From Proteiniclasticum sediminis (GTDB lineage Bacteria; Bacillota; Clostridia; Clostridiales; Clostridiaceae), in NCBI RefSeq assembly GCF_018128025.1, contig NZ_JAGSCS010000003.1:62001-126000 (forward strand): 64,000 nucleotides of DNA, in the 5' to 3' direction. The notes under the pieces are model-generated. The model was not told where the DNA came from. It made no database searches and worked only from the letters and a program-made list of their open reading frames with translations. This document shows positions 27,149 to 35,843 of this stretch, piece by piece (positions within the stretch are counted from its first letter, which is position 1; every line of letters begins with the position of its first letter). The translations under genes were made by a program, and so were the position numbers.

Positions 27149-28930
27149 ATGGGCGAAATGTTAGGACAAGAACGACGAACACATATGGCAGGGCTGGTCA
27201 ATGAATCTCTCATCGGCCAGGAGATTGTGGTGACGGGGTGGGTCTCCAAAAGGCGAAATCTCGGTTCTTTGATCTTCTGCGATCTCCGTGACCGGGAAGG
27301 CATTCTGCAGGTGGTTTTCCGGGAGGAAGCGTCCAAGGAGGCTTACGAGAAGGCTGACCGGCTGCGCAATGAATACTGCATTCTGGTTCGAGGCACCGTG
27401 GAAAAGCGGGAAGCGGTGAACACGGCCATGCCCACGGGACAGGTGGAGCTCATTGCCAAGGAGCTGAAGATTCTCTCGGAATCGGAGACTCCCCCCATCT
27501 ACATCAAGGAAAACCTCGATGCCGCAGAAAACATCCGGCTGAAGTACCGTTATCTGGATCTGCGTCGTCCGGACATGCAGCGGATCATGAAGATCCGAAG
27601 CAAAGCCTACATCACGGTGCGGAACTTCATGGATCAGGAAGGATTCCTGGAAGTGGAAACCCCCATCCTGACCAAGAGCACCCCGGAGGGGGCCCGAGAC
27701 TATCTGGTTCCTTCCCGAAACTATCCCGGATCCTTCTACGCGCTGCCCCAGAGCCCCCAGCTCTTCAAGCAGCTCCTCATGGTCTCCGGTTTTGACAAAT
27801 ATTTCCAGATTGCCAAATGCTTCCGGGATGAAGATCTTCGAGCCAACCGGCAGCCGGAGTTCACCCAGATCGACATCGAAATGAGCTTCATCGGGGTGGA
27901 GGACATCATCGACCTCAATGAGCGGCTCATCCAGAAGGTGTTCAAGGACATTCTGGATTACTCCGTGGTAACGCCCTTCCAGCGGATTACCTATAAGGAA
28001 GCCATGGAGAAGTACGGTTCCGACAAACCGGATCTTCGCTTCGGCATGGAAATCCGCGACCTTTCCGACCTGGTTTCCGGGACGGAGTTTGTGGTCTTTA
28101 AGAGCGCCCTGGAGGCATCCGGCAGCGTTCGAGCCATAAACTTGACCGGTGGCGCCGCCATGGGCAGAAAGGACATCGACCGTTTGGGCGAGTTTGTGAA
28201 AACTTACCGGGCCAAAGGCCTGGCCTATATTCAGCTGAAGGAGGATGGCGTGAAGACCGCCCTGTCCAAGTTCCTCAGCGAAGAAGAAATTGCAGCCATC
28301 ATCCAGCGCATGGACGCCAAGACTGGGGACCTCATCCTCATCGTGGCTGACAAGAATGAAGTGGTGCTGCAGTCCCTGGGCGCCCTTCGTCTGGATCTGG
28401 CTAAGAAAACTGGAATTCTCGAAGGAAACAAGGAATTCCGCTTTGCCTGGGTCACCGAGTTCCCGCTCTTGGAGTGGGACGACGAGGCTAAGCGCTTTGT
28501 TGCCCTTCACCATCCCTTCACCAGCCCCATGGAAGAGGATCTGGACCTCTTGGAAACCGACCCAGGCAGGGTTCGGGCCAAAGCCTACGACATGGTGCTT
28601 AATGGTGAAGAACTGGGCGGTGGAAGCATCCGAATCCATGATACAAAGCTGCAGCAGAAAATGTTCTCGCTCCTGGGCTTCTCCGAGGAGGAGGCTTGGG
28701 CACGCTTTGGGTTCCTCCTGGAAGCCTTCAAGTTCGGTCCTCCCCCCCATGGCGGCCTGGCCTTCGGCATGGACCGTCTGGTCATGTTCCTGGCGGGCAC
28801 GGACAACATCAAGGATGTCATAGCGTTCCCCAAGAACCAGAACGCCTTCGATCCCATGACCGAAGCTCCGGACAAGGTGGAAGACAACCAGCTCCGGGAT
28901 CTGGGCATCGGCATCAGCATCAAAGAATAG
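27149..28930 (+). CDS. aspS: Aspartyl-tRNA synthetase
   Basis: Class IIb synthetase of 593 residues from ATG 27149 (MGEMLGQERR), eight bases after GGAG. Domains: OB-fold anticodon domain (to about 105), catalytic core with PQSPQLFKQLLM and FRDEDLRANRQPEFTQID, the bacterial GAD insertion (about 285-400), and motif 3 GLAFGMDRLVM. Whether it is discriminating or also charges tRNA-Asn cannot be settled here; gatCAB is not in the window. Confidence 0.98.
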   Translation: MGEMLGQERRTHMAGLVNESLIGQEIVVTGWVSKRRNLGSLIFCDLRDREGILQVVFREEASKEAYEKADRLRNEYCILVRGTVEKREAVNTAMPTGQVELIAKELKILSESETPPIYIKENLDAAENIRLKYRYLDLRRPDMQRIMKIRSKAYITVRNFMDQEGFLEVETPILTKSTPEGARDYLVPSRNYPGSFYALPQSPQLFKQLLMVSGFDKYFQIAKCFRDEDLRANRQPEFTQIDIEMSFIGVEDIIDLNERLIQKVFKDILDYSVVTPFQRITYKEAMEKYGSDKPDLRFGMEIRDLSDLVSGTEFVVFKSALEASGSVRAINLTGGAAMGRKDIDRLGEFVKTYRAKGLAYIQLKEDGVKTALSKFLSEEEIAAIIQRMDAKTGDLILIVADKNEVVLQSLGALRLDLAKKTGILEGNKEFRFAWVTEFPLLEWDDEAKRFVALHHPFTSPMEEDLDLLETDPGRVRAKAYDMVLNGEELGGGSIRIHDTKLQQKMFSLLGFSEEEAWARFGFLLEAFKFGPPPHGGLAFGMDRLVMFLAGTDNIKDVIAFPKNQNAFDPMTEAPDKVEDNQLRDLGIGISIKE

Positions 28931-28952
28931 TCATTAAATCCCTTAAACGGAT

Positions 28953-28996
28953 AACTCACCAAAGATTCCTCCGGGAATCCTTTGGTGAGTTTTTTT
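28953..28996 (+). terminator. Terminator of the relA-aspS operon
   Basis: Perfect 12-bp stem AACTCACCAAAG / CTTTGGTGAGTT followed by TTTTT. Confidence 0.95.
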
Positions 28997-29171
28997 ACGC
29001 TCAATGTTCGAAAGAACCCGCGACAGCTAAAAAAAGGGGAGAAAACCCCGAAGAAGTTCGGGCTTAAAATTTCGAAATCTGCGCTAAGATTAAGGTGTCG
29101 ATCTTTTTTTCGGTGATGATCTCCCGTTGAAAGAACGAAGGCCGACAACTTCAAACAAAGGGGACTCCGGC

Positions 29172-29765
29172 ATGTATAAATATCTTCTTCGGATCAGTAT
29201 CCCGCTCATCCTTCTCTTCGTCCTTCTCCTCTTAACACCTTTACCCCAGCGCCAGGTGGAGTCAAAACGGTTAAACGCCGGGGATGTGGACTGGGTAGAG
29301 AGGATTCCAAAACTTTTGGAACGCGAAAACCTCAATAACGAAAATATGGTGCTTCGCCGGGTAGAGTTCATCGTCAATGAGAAAGGCGAGGTGGATAACT
29401 TCCATCTCCAGGGCCTGGTGAAGGACCAGGACCATTGGGAAAACTTCGATATCCGGTACAGCTGGAAAAACAGTCTGGGGACCTATAAGATTCTTCGCCA
29501 TGGGGCGGAGGATGAAGGGGTCACCGGCATTGGCTATGGTCGATTTCTCTCCCGCTGGAAGTGCCTCCCGCTGGTTCCGTCCCTGAAAATTCGCAGTTTG
29601 GGGTATGGGCAGCAGTTCTATTCCGGCTCAGCAGTTCCATCGTTTCTCGTCACCGACCAGGGCATCGAAGTTGTCCATGCCCAAGAAAAAAAGCTCCTTC
29701 GGGAGGTCTTTGTCCTTCAAGTGGCCGGGGCGGCGGGCGAAATTTCCTACTACTACTTGCAGTAA
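29172..29765 (+). CDS. Exported or membrane-anchored protein of unknown function
   Basis: I do not recognise it. 197 residues from ATG 29172: short basic start (MYKYLLR), one strong hydrophobic helix (about 8-24, ISIPLILLFVLLLLTPLP), then a soluble domain outside the membrane with beta-rich segments and no cysteine cluster or catalytic motif that I can name. No lipobox. A GGGG purine stretch lies about 10 bases upstream; an in-frame TTG at 29127 would extend it but lacks a site. It stands alone between terminators. Confidence 0.6.
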   Translation: MYKYLLRISIPLILLFVLLLLTPLPQRQVESKRLNAGDVDWVERIPKLLERENLNNENMVLRRVEFIVNEKGEVDNFHLQGLVKDQDHWENFDIRYSWKNSLGTYKILRHGAEDEGVTGIGYGRFLSRWKCLPLVPSLKIRSLGYGQQFYSGSAVPSFLVTDQGIEVVHAQEKKLLREVFVLQVAGAAGEISYYYLQ

Positions 29766-29776
29766 TTGCGTAAAGT

Positions 29777-29810
29777 TCCCCCTTTTTTGACGAGAAGGGG
29801 GATTTTTTTT
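29777..29810 (+). terminator. Terminator after the exported protein gene
   Basis: Stem TCCCCCTT / AAGGGGGA followed by eight T. Confidence 0.9.
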
Positions 29811-29898
29811 CGAAGAGTCTCAAAAACAGCCTCCTGCGCCGGGTTGCCCTTTTCAGAAAAACGATTTCATTATATGATAGAGGGACAGGAGGTAGATT

Positions 29899-31380
29899 AT
29901 GGTTACGATAGAAAATGGAACACTGACACTGGAAGACCTGGTCCGGGTGGCCAGAGAGAATGAAAAAGTCATGCTGTCTCCGGAGACAGAAAAACGGGTC
30001 CTGGAGTCCCGACGGATCCTGGAAAAAGCCGCCCAGAGCGATCAGGCGGTTTATGGGGTCAATACGGGATTCGGAAAATTCTCCGAGGTGAAAATCGGCA
30101 GCGGAGAACTGGCCCAGCTGCAGCGAAATCTTATCCTTTCCCATGCCTGTGGCGTGGGTAACCCCATGGCCCGGGACGAGATCCGGGGCATGATGCTCCT
30201 TAGAATCAATGCCCTGGCCCGCGGCTATTCCGGGATTCGGCTGGAAACCTTACAAACGCTTCTGGCTATGCTCAATGCCGGAGTTCATCCGGTGGTACCG
30301 GAAAAAGGCTCCCTAGGCGCTTCGGGGGATCTGGCTCCTTTAGCCCATATGGTGCTGACCCTCATAGGCGAAGGACAGGCAGAGTATCAGGGGAAGGTCT
30401 ATGCGTCCAAAGATGCCCTAAGCTTGGCGGGGATTTCCCCCGTGGTCCTGGCGGAAAAAGAAGGCTTGGCCCTAATTAACGGCACCCAGGCCTTGACGTC
30501 CATGGGCGCCCTGGCGTTCATCGATGCCAAGAAAGCCCTGAAAGCGGCAAATCTTTCCGCAGCCCTTTCCATGGAAGCCCTGCGTGCCATCACCACGGCC
30601 TTTGATTCCCGGCTCCACGAAGTCCGGGGACATGCGGGTCAGATGAAAGTGGCCCGGGAAATTCTCGCGCTTCTGGAAGGATCCTCCTTAGTGACCCGGC
30701 AGAATGATCTTCGCTGTCAGGATGCCTACTCCATCCGCTGCATTCCCCAGGTCCATGGGGCCATCCAGGATACCTTCTCCTATGCGGAGGAGAAAATCAC
30801 CATTGAAATCAATGCCGTCACGGACAATCCCATTGTCCTGGCGGAGGATGCCATTTATTCCGGCGGGAACTTCCATGGAGAACCCATGGCCTTTGTCTTT
30901 GACTTCCTGGCCATTGCGGTGAGCGAACTGGCCAACATCGCTGAGCGACGGCTGGAGCGGCTGGTGAACCATCAGCTCAATGATCTCCCGCCATTTCTTG
31001 CCCCCAGCGGTGGGCTCAACTCCGGATTTATGATTACCCAGTATACGGCAGCCGCCCTGGTGTCGGAAAACAAGATCCTGGCTCATCCGGCTTCGGTGGA
31101 TTCCATTCCTTCCTCTGCCAATCAGGAGGATCACGTGTCCATGGGCAACACCGCCGCCCGAAAACTTCGGGAGATCGTGGCCAATACCTGGCGAGTCCTG
31201 GCCATCGAGGCCTTTGCCGCCTGCCAGGCCATTGATTTTCGTCCGGATCGGACCCTGGGCCGCGGCACCGGCGAGCTCTACTGCAGTATCCGGAAAGAAG
31301 TGCCCTTCCTGAAGGAAGACGTGCTCATGCATCTCGAAATGGAGAAAGTCCATGGGGTGCTCCGGAATTTTGTAGGCTAA
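29899..31380 (+). CDS. hutH: Histidine ammonia-lyase
   Basis: Converts L-histidine to urocanate and ammonia, the first step of histidine catabolism. 493 residues. The self-made MIO cofactor comes from A141-S142-G143 in GSLGASGDLAPLAH, and the catalytic Tyr is in YGVNTGFGKF (about 52-61). The substrate-selectivity pair is Ser81-His82, as in histidine (not phenylalanine or tyrosine) lyases. ATG 29899 has AGGAGG. hutU, hutI and hutG are not in the window; the only neighbour of that pathway is the cyclodeaminase-type gene 100 bases downstream. Confidence 0.95.
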   Translation: MVTIENGTLTLEDLVRVARENEKVMLSPETEKRVLESRRILEKAAQSDQAVYGVNTGFGKFSEVKIGSGELAQLQRNLILSHACGVGNPMARDEIRGMMLLRINALARGYSGIRLETLQTLLAMLNAGVHPVVPEKGSLGASGDLAPLAHMVLTLIGEGQAEYQGKVYASKDALSLAGISPVVLAEKEGLALINGTQALTSMGALAFIDAKKALKAANLSAALSMEALRAITTAFDSRLHEVRGHAGQMKVAREILALLEGSSLVTRQNDLRCQDAYSIRCIPQVHGAIQDTFSYAEEKITIEINAVTDNPIVLAEDAIYSGGNFHGEPMAFVFDFLAIAVSELANIAERRLERLVNHQLNDLPPFLAPSGGLNSGFMITQYTAAALVSENKILAHPASVDSIPSSANQEDHVSMGNTAARKLREIVANTWRVLAIEAFAACQAIDFRPDRTLGRGTGELYCSIRKEVPFLKEDVLMHLEMEKVHGVLRNFVG

Positions 31381-31415
31381 GTCCAGGCATTGTTAATTTT
31401 TTGATAATGATCCGT

Positions 31416-31443
31416 GAAATGAGGGGTTTCACCCTGTCATTTC
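31416..31443 (+). terminator. Possible hairpin between hutH and the cyclodeaminase gene
   Basis: GAAATGA / TCATTTC, 7 bp, with an inner GGG-TTTCA-CCC. No T run follows, so terminator function is doubtful. Confidence 0.35.
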
Positions 31444-31482
31444 CCCGGGTTGAGGTTAAAATAGAATAGAAGAGGTGAGTTT

Positions 31483-32130
31483 ATGTTAAGAGAATTGACC
31501 GTCCAAGAGTTTACCCGTGTCCTGGGTGAGGGAAAGCCGACCCCCGGAGGCGGAGCGGCCGCAGCCCTCAGCGCATCCCTGGCGGCAGCCCTGACTTCCA
31601 TGGTGTTCAACCTGACCATCGATAAAAAGGTCGCCAAGGATTATCCGGAAGCCGTCATTTTGTCCCTGAAAGAAGCTCGGGAAGCCACGGACAAGTTCCG
31701 GGAAAGCTATCTGCAGCTCATGGTGGATGATGCGAAGGCTTTTGACATCCTCATGGAAGGCTACTGCCTCCCCAAAGAAACCGAGGAAGAGAAGAAGATC
31801 CGCTCGGAGCACATCGAGAAGGCTAAGGAAAAAGTCCTGGAAGTGCCCTGGGTGCTGCTCAACGAGGCGTTCAGCATGTATGAACCCTTGAAGGTGGCCA
31901 CGGAGTATGGAAATAAAAATGCCATCTCCGATGCCGGAGTAGCCGCCATCCTCATCCACAGCGCCATTGAAGGGGCAGCGCTCAATGTCTTCATCAATCT
32001 GGCCAGTTCCGAGGTCAACGAGGAAACCATCAACTTGAAGAACCGCACGGACCTCATGGTGGAGAAATCCCGGGTGATCAAGGAAGACATCGTAGCTTCT
32101 GTGGTGGATAAGATCTACGGACGGCAGTAA
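31483..32130 (+). CDS. Cyclodeaminase/methenyltetrahydrofolate cyclohydrolase family protein (FchA-like)
   Basis: 215 residues, all helical, matching the stand-alone FTCD C-terminal domain. N-terminal signature PTPGGGAAAALSASLAAAL. Such proteins act as formiminotetrahydrofolate cyclodeaminase (histidine breakdown) or methenyl-THF cyclohydrolase (one-carbon metabolism); placement after hutH favours the former but is not proof. ATG 31483 follows GAGGTGA. Stands between hutH and dps. Confidence 0.9.
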   Translation: MLRELTVQEFTRVLGEGKPTPGGGAAAALSASLAAALTSMVFNLTIDKKVAKDYPEAVILSLKEAREATDKFRESYLQLMVDDAKAFDILMEGYCLPKETEEEKKIRSEHIEKAKEKVLEVPWVLLNEAFSMYEPLKVATEYGNKNAISDAGVAAILIHSAIEGAALNVFINLASSEVNEETINLKNRTDLMVEKSRVIKEDIVASVVDKIYGRQ

Positions 32131-32175
32131 CTTAGATTCATTTTAGAATCTTTACATTTTGTTCATTTCTAAGAC

Positions 32176-32204
32176 TTGCAACTTCAGGCGTTTTCCTGTA
32201 TATT
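32176..32204 (+). promoter_or_regulatory. Sigma-A promoter of dps
   Basis: TTGCAA (32176-32181), 17 bases, TATATT (32199-32204). Expected transcription start near 32211, just ahead of the PerR box. Confidence 0.8.
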
Positions 32205-32218
32205 GTAATTAAGCTAAT

Positions 32219-32233
32219 TTATAATAATTATAA
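32219..32233 (+). promoter_or_regulatory. PerR box in the dps leader
   Basis: TTATAATAATTATAA is a perfect match to the 15-bp PerR consensus TTATAATNATTATAA known from Bacillus. It lies about 8 to 22 bases after the predicted start site, where bound PerR would block the polymerase. Confidence 0.85.
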
Positions 32234-32267
32234 ATTAAATTAAATATAAATTTGGAGGTACGTTTAA

Positions 32268-32705
32268 ATGGCAAATTTGGAAAAGAAACTCAATCAGTAT
32301 GTGGCAGATCTCATGGTGATGTACACGAAGCTTCACAATGTCCACTGGTATGTTCAGGGTCCTGCATTCTATCAGATTCATGGTCTCTTTGAAACCTACT
32401 ATGACAAAGTCACGGAAGACATGGACACCGTCGCTGAAAGAATGCTTCAGCTGGGCTTCTCTCCCGTCGCCTCCCTGAAGGGTGCTCTGGAAATTAGCAA
32501 GATCGAAGAACGTGACGACAAGTTCGGACGCGACATGGATCTGGTCAAGCTGATCAAGACCGATTTCGAGTATCTTCTGGGCCTCACCCTGGAAGTGAAG
32601 GAACTGGCGGAAAAAGAAGGGGATGACCCCACGGTGGATATCATGAATGAGTTCACCGCATACTATCAGAAGGCTCTGTGGATGCTGAACGCCACCTTGG
32701 CATAG
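32268..32705 (+). CDS. dps: Dps/MrgA-like DNA-binding ferritin-like protein
   Basis: Dodecameric iron-storing protein that protects DNA from peroxide; 145 residues. The ferroxidase residues at the subunit interface fit the Dps pattern: HNVHWYVQGPAFYQIHGLFETYYD followed by D and E in EDMDTVAERM. (Split: H in LHNVHWYV, H and E in IHGLFETYY.) ATG 32268 follows TTTGGAGG. Monocistronic, with its own promoter, PerR box and terminator, as for B. subtilis mrgA. Confidence 0.95.
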   Translation: MANLEKKLNQYVADLMVMYTKLHNVHWYVQGPAFYQIHGLFETYYDKVTEDMDTVAERMLQLGFSPVASLKGALEISKIEERDDKFGRDMDLVKLIKTDFEYLLGLTLEVKELAEKEGDDPTVDIMNEFTAYYQKALWMLNATLA

Positions 32706-32713
32706 TTTTTAAG

Positions 32714-32746
32714 AATCCTCCCGAAAGGGAGGATTTCTGCTTTTTT
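32714..32746 (+). terminator. Terminator after dps
   Basis: Perfect 9-bp stem AATCCTCCC-GAAA-GGGAGGATT with a GNRA loop, followed by a T run at 32741-32746. Confidence 0.88.
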
Positions 32747-32851
32747 GGCGCAAAAACGTTAGGGATTTCGGTAGAGCCTTGGATTTTTGGGACTTCGTCA
32801 GCGCCTGAAGTCCAGGCTGGGGCGTCCATTGCCGGAGAATGACGACTTTTA

Positions 32852-32880
32852 TTGAAAAAACCGTTATTCATCGGTATAAT
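32852..32880 (+). promoter_or_regulatory. Sigma-A promoter of ychF
   Basis: TTGAAA (32852-32857), 17 bases, TATAAT (32875-32880). Confidence 0.85.
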
Positions 32881-32922
32881 TGATGAGATATCAGGGAAAT
32901 AACGAAGTGAGGAACAAATAAA

Positions 32923-34017
32923 ATGAAATTAGGAATTGTGGGTTTACCCAATGTAGGAAAAAGTACGTTATTCAACGCCATCACCAAGGCGGGCGTGGAG
33001 GCGGCGAACTATCCTTTCGCCACCATCGAGCCCAATGTAGGGGTGGTCAATGTGCCGGATGATCGTCTGGCGGCGCTGGAGAAGCTGTATAACTCAAAGA
33101 AAAAGGTCTATGCCACCGTGGAGTTTTACGATATTGCCGGTCTGGTGAAGGGAGCTTCCCAGGGCGAAGGTTTGGGAAACAAGTTCCTCAGCCATATCCG
33201 GGAAGTGGAGGCCATCGTCCATGTGGTGCGCTGCTTCCGCGATGACAATATCGTCCATGTGGAAGGAAATGTGGATCCCATACGGGATATTGAAACCATC
33301 AATCTGGAACTGATCTTCTCCGATCTGGAAATGCTGGAAAAGCGGATGGATAAAGCCGCCAAGCTGAAACGCACCGGTGATAAGACCGCAGCGGCGGAGT
33401 TTGAGCTCATGGAGGGACTGAAAGCCCACCTGGAAGCGGGAAAACCCGTAAGAACCTTCGAAGCCACAGAGGAGCAGAAGGAATTTATCAAGACACTCTT
33501 TTTGCTCACCTCCAAGGATGTGCTGTATGTGGCGAATATTTCCGAGGAAGATCTGATTTCCGGGGAAGAAAACGACATGGTGAAGGCAGTCCGGGAATAC
33601 ATCAAGGATGAAAATGCCGGGCTGGTCTACATTTGCGCCCGTCTGGAAGAAGAACTTTCCAGTCTGGAAGAAGAAGAAAAGCTGGAAATGCTTCGGGAAT
33701 ACGGGATCCAGGAAACGGGTCTTGACCGCCTGATCAAAGCCAGTTATAAGCTTCTGGGCCTCATGAGCTTTCTCACTGCGGGCCCCCAGGAAATTCGGGC
33801 CTGGACCATCAAGGTGGGCACCAAGGCGCCCGTGGCGGCAGGAAAGATCCATTCGGACATTCAGCGCGGCTTCATCCGGGCAGAGGTCATTTCCTTCCCG
33901 GATCTCATGAGCTCCGGTTCCGAAGCCCATGCCAAGGAAAAAGGACTTTACCGCGTGGAAGGCAAAGAGTACATCATGCGGGACGGCGATGTGGTGAACT
34001 TCCGATTCAACGTTTAA
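32923..34017 (+). CDS. ychF: Redox-regulated ATPase YchF (Obg family)
   Basis: Obg-like P-loop protein that prefers ATP and binds ribosomes; 364 residues. G1 GLPNVGKSTLFNA (6-18), G3 YDIAGLVKGASQGEGLGN, a coiled-coil insert (about 130-200) and a C-terminal TGS domain ending MRDGDVVNFRFNV. The G4 position lacks the guanine-specific NKxD, as in the family. Single gene with its own promoter and terminator. Confidence 0.97.
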   Translation: MKLGIVGLPNVGKSTLFNAITKAGVEAANYPFATIEPNVGVVNVPDDRLAALEKLYNSKKKVYATVEFYDIAGLVKGASQGEGLGNKFLSHIREVEAIVHVVRCFRDDNIVHVEGNVDPIRDIETINLELIFSDLEMLEKRMDKAAKLKRTGDKTAAAEFELMEGLKAHLEAGKPVRTFEATEEQKEFIKTLFLLTSKDVLYVANISEEDLISGEENDMVKAVREYIKDENAGLVYICARLEEELSSLEEEEKLEMLREYGIQETGLDRLIKASYKLLGLMSFLTAGPQEIRAWTIKVGTKAPVAAGKIHSDIQRGFIRAEVISFPDLMSSGSEAHAKEKGLYRVEGKEYIMRDGDVVNFRFNV

Positions 34018-34033
34018 TTTTAATCTTCTCCTT

Positions 34034-34080
34034 AGAAAGTCTCGGCGGAGCGCAATGCTTCGCGGGGGCTTTCTTTTTTT
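34034..34080 (+). terminator. Terminator after ychF
   Basis: Long imperfect hairpin closed by AGAAAG (34034-34039) / CTTTCT (34069-34074) with an inner GCG-rich stem, followed by T to 34080. Confidence 0.8.
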
Positions 34081-34119
34081 GCGGGAATCGTCAAAATATT
34101 AGGAGTTTGGGAAGTGTTT

Positions 34120-34128
34120 TGGTATACT
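34120..34128 (+). promoter_or_regulatory. Extended -10 promoter of the CPBP protease operon
   Basis: TG-G-TATACT, an extended -10 element. No good -35. It would start transcription near 34135, downstream of the GTG at 34114, which argues for the later TTG start. Confidence 0.6.
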
Positions 34129-34182
34129 GATTCTATACATTATCCTCATGGGGAAGAAATCCTCCCGGAAGGAGCTGAAGTC

Positions 34183-35022
34183 TTGAGACCTTATTTTCAA
34201 AAGATGTCCGTACCGCTTTTTTTGCTGATTCTATTTCTTAACTACGGAATTTTAACAGCAGGGATCATCATGGCGGAATTTTGGGGGGCAGGAGACAACG
34301 CCATCTATGCGCTGCAGGTGCTCTTCTATTTTGTCATGTTCATCGGATTTTTCCTCCTTCCCCTCCATCGGGAGGACCGGAAGGCCATCCTTTATGAGGA
34401 TCCCCAGGAGCGAAAACCTCTGGTCATGATCTTTCTGCCCTTCTTCATCATGGGGCTCTTCACGGTGCTCTATACGCTGCTTCTCCAGGCGGTGGCGCCG
34501 AGACTCTATGAGTCCTTCATCAATGCGCCCAATCTTCTGGAAGGGCTGGATTTCGGCACGAATCCCTGGGCCTTCGTGCTCACCTTCCTGGCGGTGGTGA
34601 TCCTGGCTCCGGTGGTGGAGGAAATCGTCTTTCGCGGAATCCTCTTCAATCTGCTGAACCGAAAGCGAGGGATGGCCACGGCCATGGTGGTGTCGTCAAT
34701 TCTCTTTGGGGTGCTTCATTTGGAGACCATGGTTCCCACGGCCATCATCGGTTTCACCCTTTGCTTCATCTATCAGAAGACCGGGAGCTTGAAGCTGGTC
34801 ATGGGCGCCCACATGTTCAACAATCTCATGGCCTTTTCGCTGCCCTTTCTCATCGGGGATCTGAACACCCAGGATGCCGCATATCTGACCCTGAGCCTTG
34901 TGCTCTTTCTCCTCTATGTGGCCAGCTCCCTGTATTTTGTGTATTATGTGCTGAAGAACCGTTCGGCTTTTCAGCGCCGATCGCCCATTTACCGGGCTTG
35001 GAGGGATGACTTTGATCTATGA
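34183..35022 (+). CDS. CPBP family intramembrane glutamic protease
   Basis: Membrane protein of about 279 residues with roughly seven helices. The three Abi/CPBP motifs are present: EEIVFRG (EExxxR), FGVLHLE (FxxxH) and the HxxxN-type GAHMFNN. Relatives cleave membrane peptides or prenylated proteins; some give bacteriocin immunity. Start chosen as TTG 34183 because GGAAGGAG lies seven bases upstream and the promoter is after the alternative GTG 34114. Its end overlaps the next gene. Confidence 0.88.
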   Translation: MRPYFQKMSVPLFLLILFLNYGILTAGIIMAEFWGAGDNAIYALQVLFYFVMFIGFFLLPLHREDRKAILYEDPQERKPLVMIFLPFFIMGLFTVLYTLLLQAVAPRLYESFINAPNLLEGLDFGTNPWAFVLTFLAVVILAPVVEEIVFRGILFNLLNRKRGMATAMVVSSILFGVLHLETMVPTAIIGFTLCFIYQKTGSLKLVMGAHMFNNLMAFSLPFLIGDLNTQDAAYLTLSLVLFLLYVASSLYFVYYVLKNRSAFQRRSPIYRAWRDDFDL

Positions 35023-35566
35023 TGTGAGCCAGATCCTTCGCGATGGCATGCCCGGGTATCCCGGGGATCCCCCCGTGAAGATCCGGGAGATCTTCACCGT
35101 GGCCAAGGAAGGGTTTTCCCTGCGCCAAATGGAGCTCACCACCCACACGGGGACCCATGCGGATTTTCCCCGGCATTTTTATTCCGGCGGCGTCAGTCAG
35201 AGCGAAACCGATCTTTCGATCTTCTTTGGCAAAGTCCAGGTGGCCGAGTCCTTTGAGGATACGCTGCACCCGGGAATCCTGCGCTTTTTCGCCAAAAACG
35301 GACACCTGTCCCTGGCCCGGGCCCAGGAGCTCCATGCAGAGGGTGTGCGGCTCATCGGTACAGTATTTGACTCCATCGATCTAGATTATCCCTATCCGGT
35401 CCACGAATTTCTCCTGGGCAATGATATAATCATCTTAGAGAATCTCGTGCTGTCCGGCATGGCGCCAGGGGAGTACCACCTGGCAGCGTTTCCCCTGAAC
35501 ATTGAGGGAGCTGACGGGGCTCCTGTAAGGGCGGTGTTAATGGATGATTTATGCGGGGGTGGCTAG
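35012..35566 (+). CDS. Cyclase family protein (kynurenine formamidase-like metal hydrolase)
   Basis: 184 residues. Contains the metal motif HTGTHADFPRH, the HxGTHxDxPxH signature of the family, and the later ESTFDS-type and metal-binding segments. Members hydrolyse N-formylkynurenine or other amides; with no tryptophan or kynurenine gene nearby the substrate is open. The start is TTG 35012, six bases after GGAGGG (giving M-IYDVSQ); ATG 35006 abuts the site. It overlaps the CPBP gene before it and the DUF503 gene after it. Confidence 0.88.
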   Translation: MIYDVSQILRDGMPGYPGDPPVKIREIFTVAKEGFSLRQMELTTHTGTHADFPRHFYSGGVSQSETDLSIFFGKVQVAESFEDTLHPGILRFFAKNGHLSLARAQELHAEGVRLIGTVFDSIDLDYPYPVHEFLLGNDIIILENLVLSGMAPGEYHLAAFPLNIEGADGAPVRAVLMDDLCGGG

Positions 35567-35834
35567 AATCGGCCTTCGGGCGGCCTATGTGCGATCGCTG
35601 AAGGAGAAGCGGAGCATTGTGCTCAGTCTGAAGACGAAAGTTCAGCATCAGTTTAAAGTCGCCGTGGCGGAAGTGGAGGACCTTAATCAGCACCAGTCCA
35701 TCGTGGTGGCGGTGGCTGCCGTGTCCAATGAACGCCAGCGGGTGGAGGAGACGCTTCACCATATCTTGGATTATATCCAGGACAACTTCGACGTGGAGAT
35801 TGTCCGGGAAGAGATCAATATTGAACAATTTTAG
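35544..35834 (+). CDS. DUF503 family protein (YlxP-like)
   Basis: 96 residues, ferredoxin-like fold. Family signature SLKEKRSIVLSLKTK and the VAVAEV ... VSNERQRVE segments are clear. Bacillus YlxP lies in the nusA-infB-rbfA operon and is thought to be linked to ribosomes; here it sits between a cyclase and an M3 peptidase. It overlaps the cyclase gene by 23 bases. Confidence 0.88.
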   Translation: MIYAGVARIGLRAAYVRSLKEKRSIVLSLKTKVQHQFKVAVAEVEDLNQHQSIVVAVAAVSNERQRVEETLHHILDYIQDNFDVEIVREEINIEQF

Positions 35835-35843
35835 GAGGGAATT

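Noticed and set aside
27161-28750. 529-codon open frame antisense to aspS
   Set aside because: Shadow of aspS with no start signal or domains.
29856-29869. CcpA cre-like site (GAAAAACGATTTCA) before hutH
   Set aside because: Only the right half fits the consensus; the left half lacks the conserved G and T. Too weak to call.
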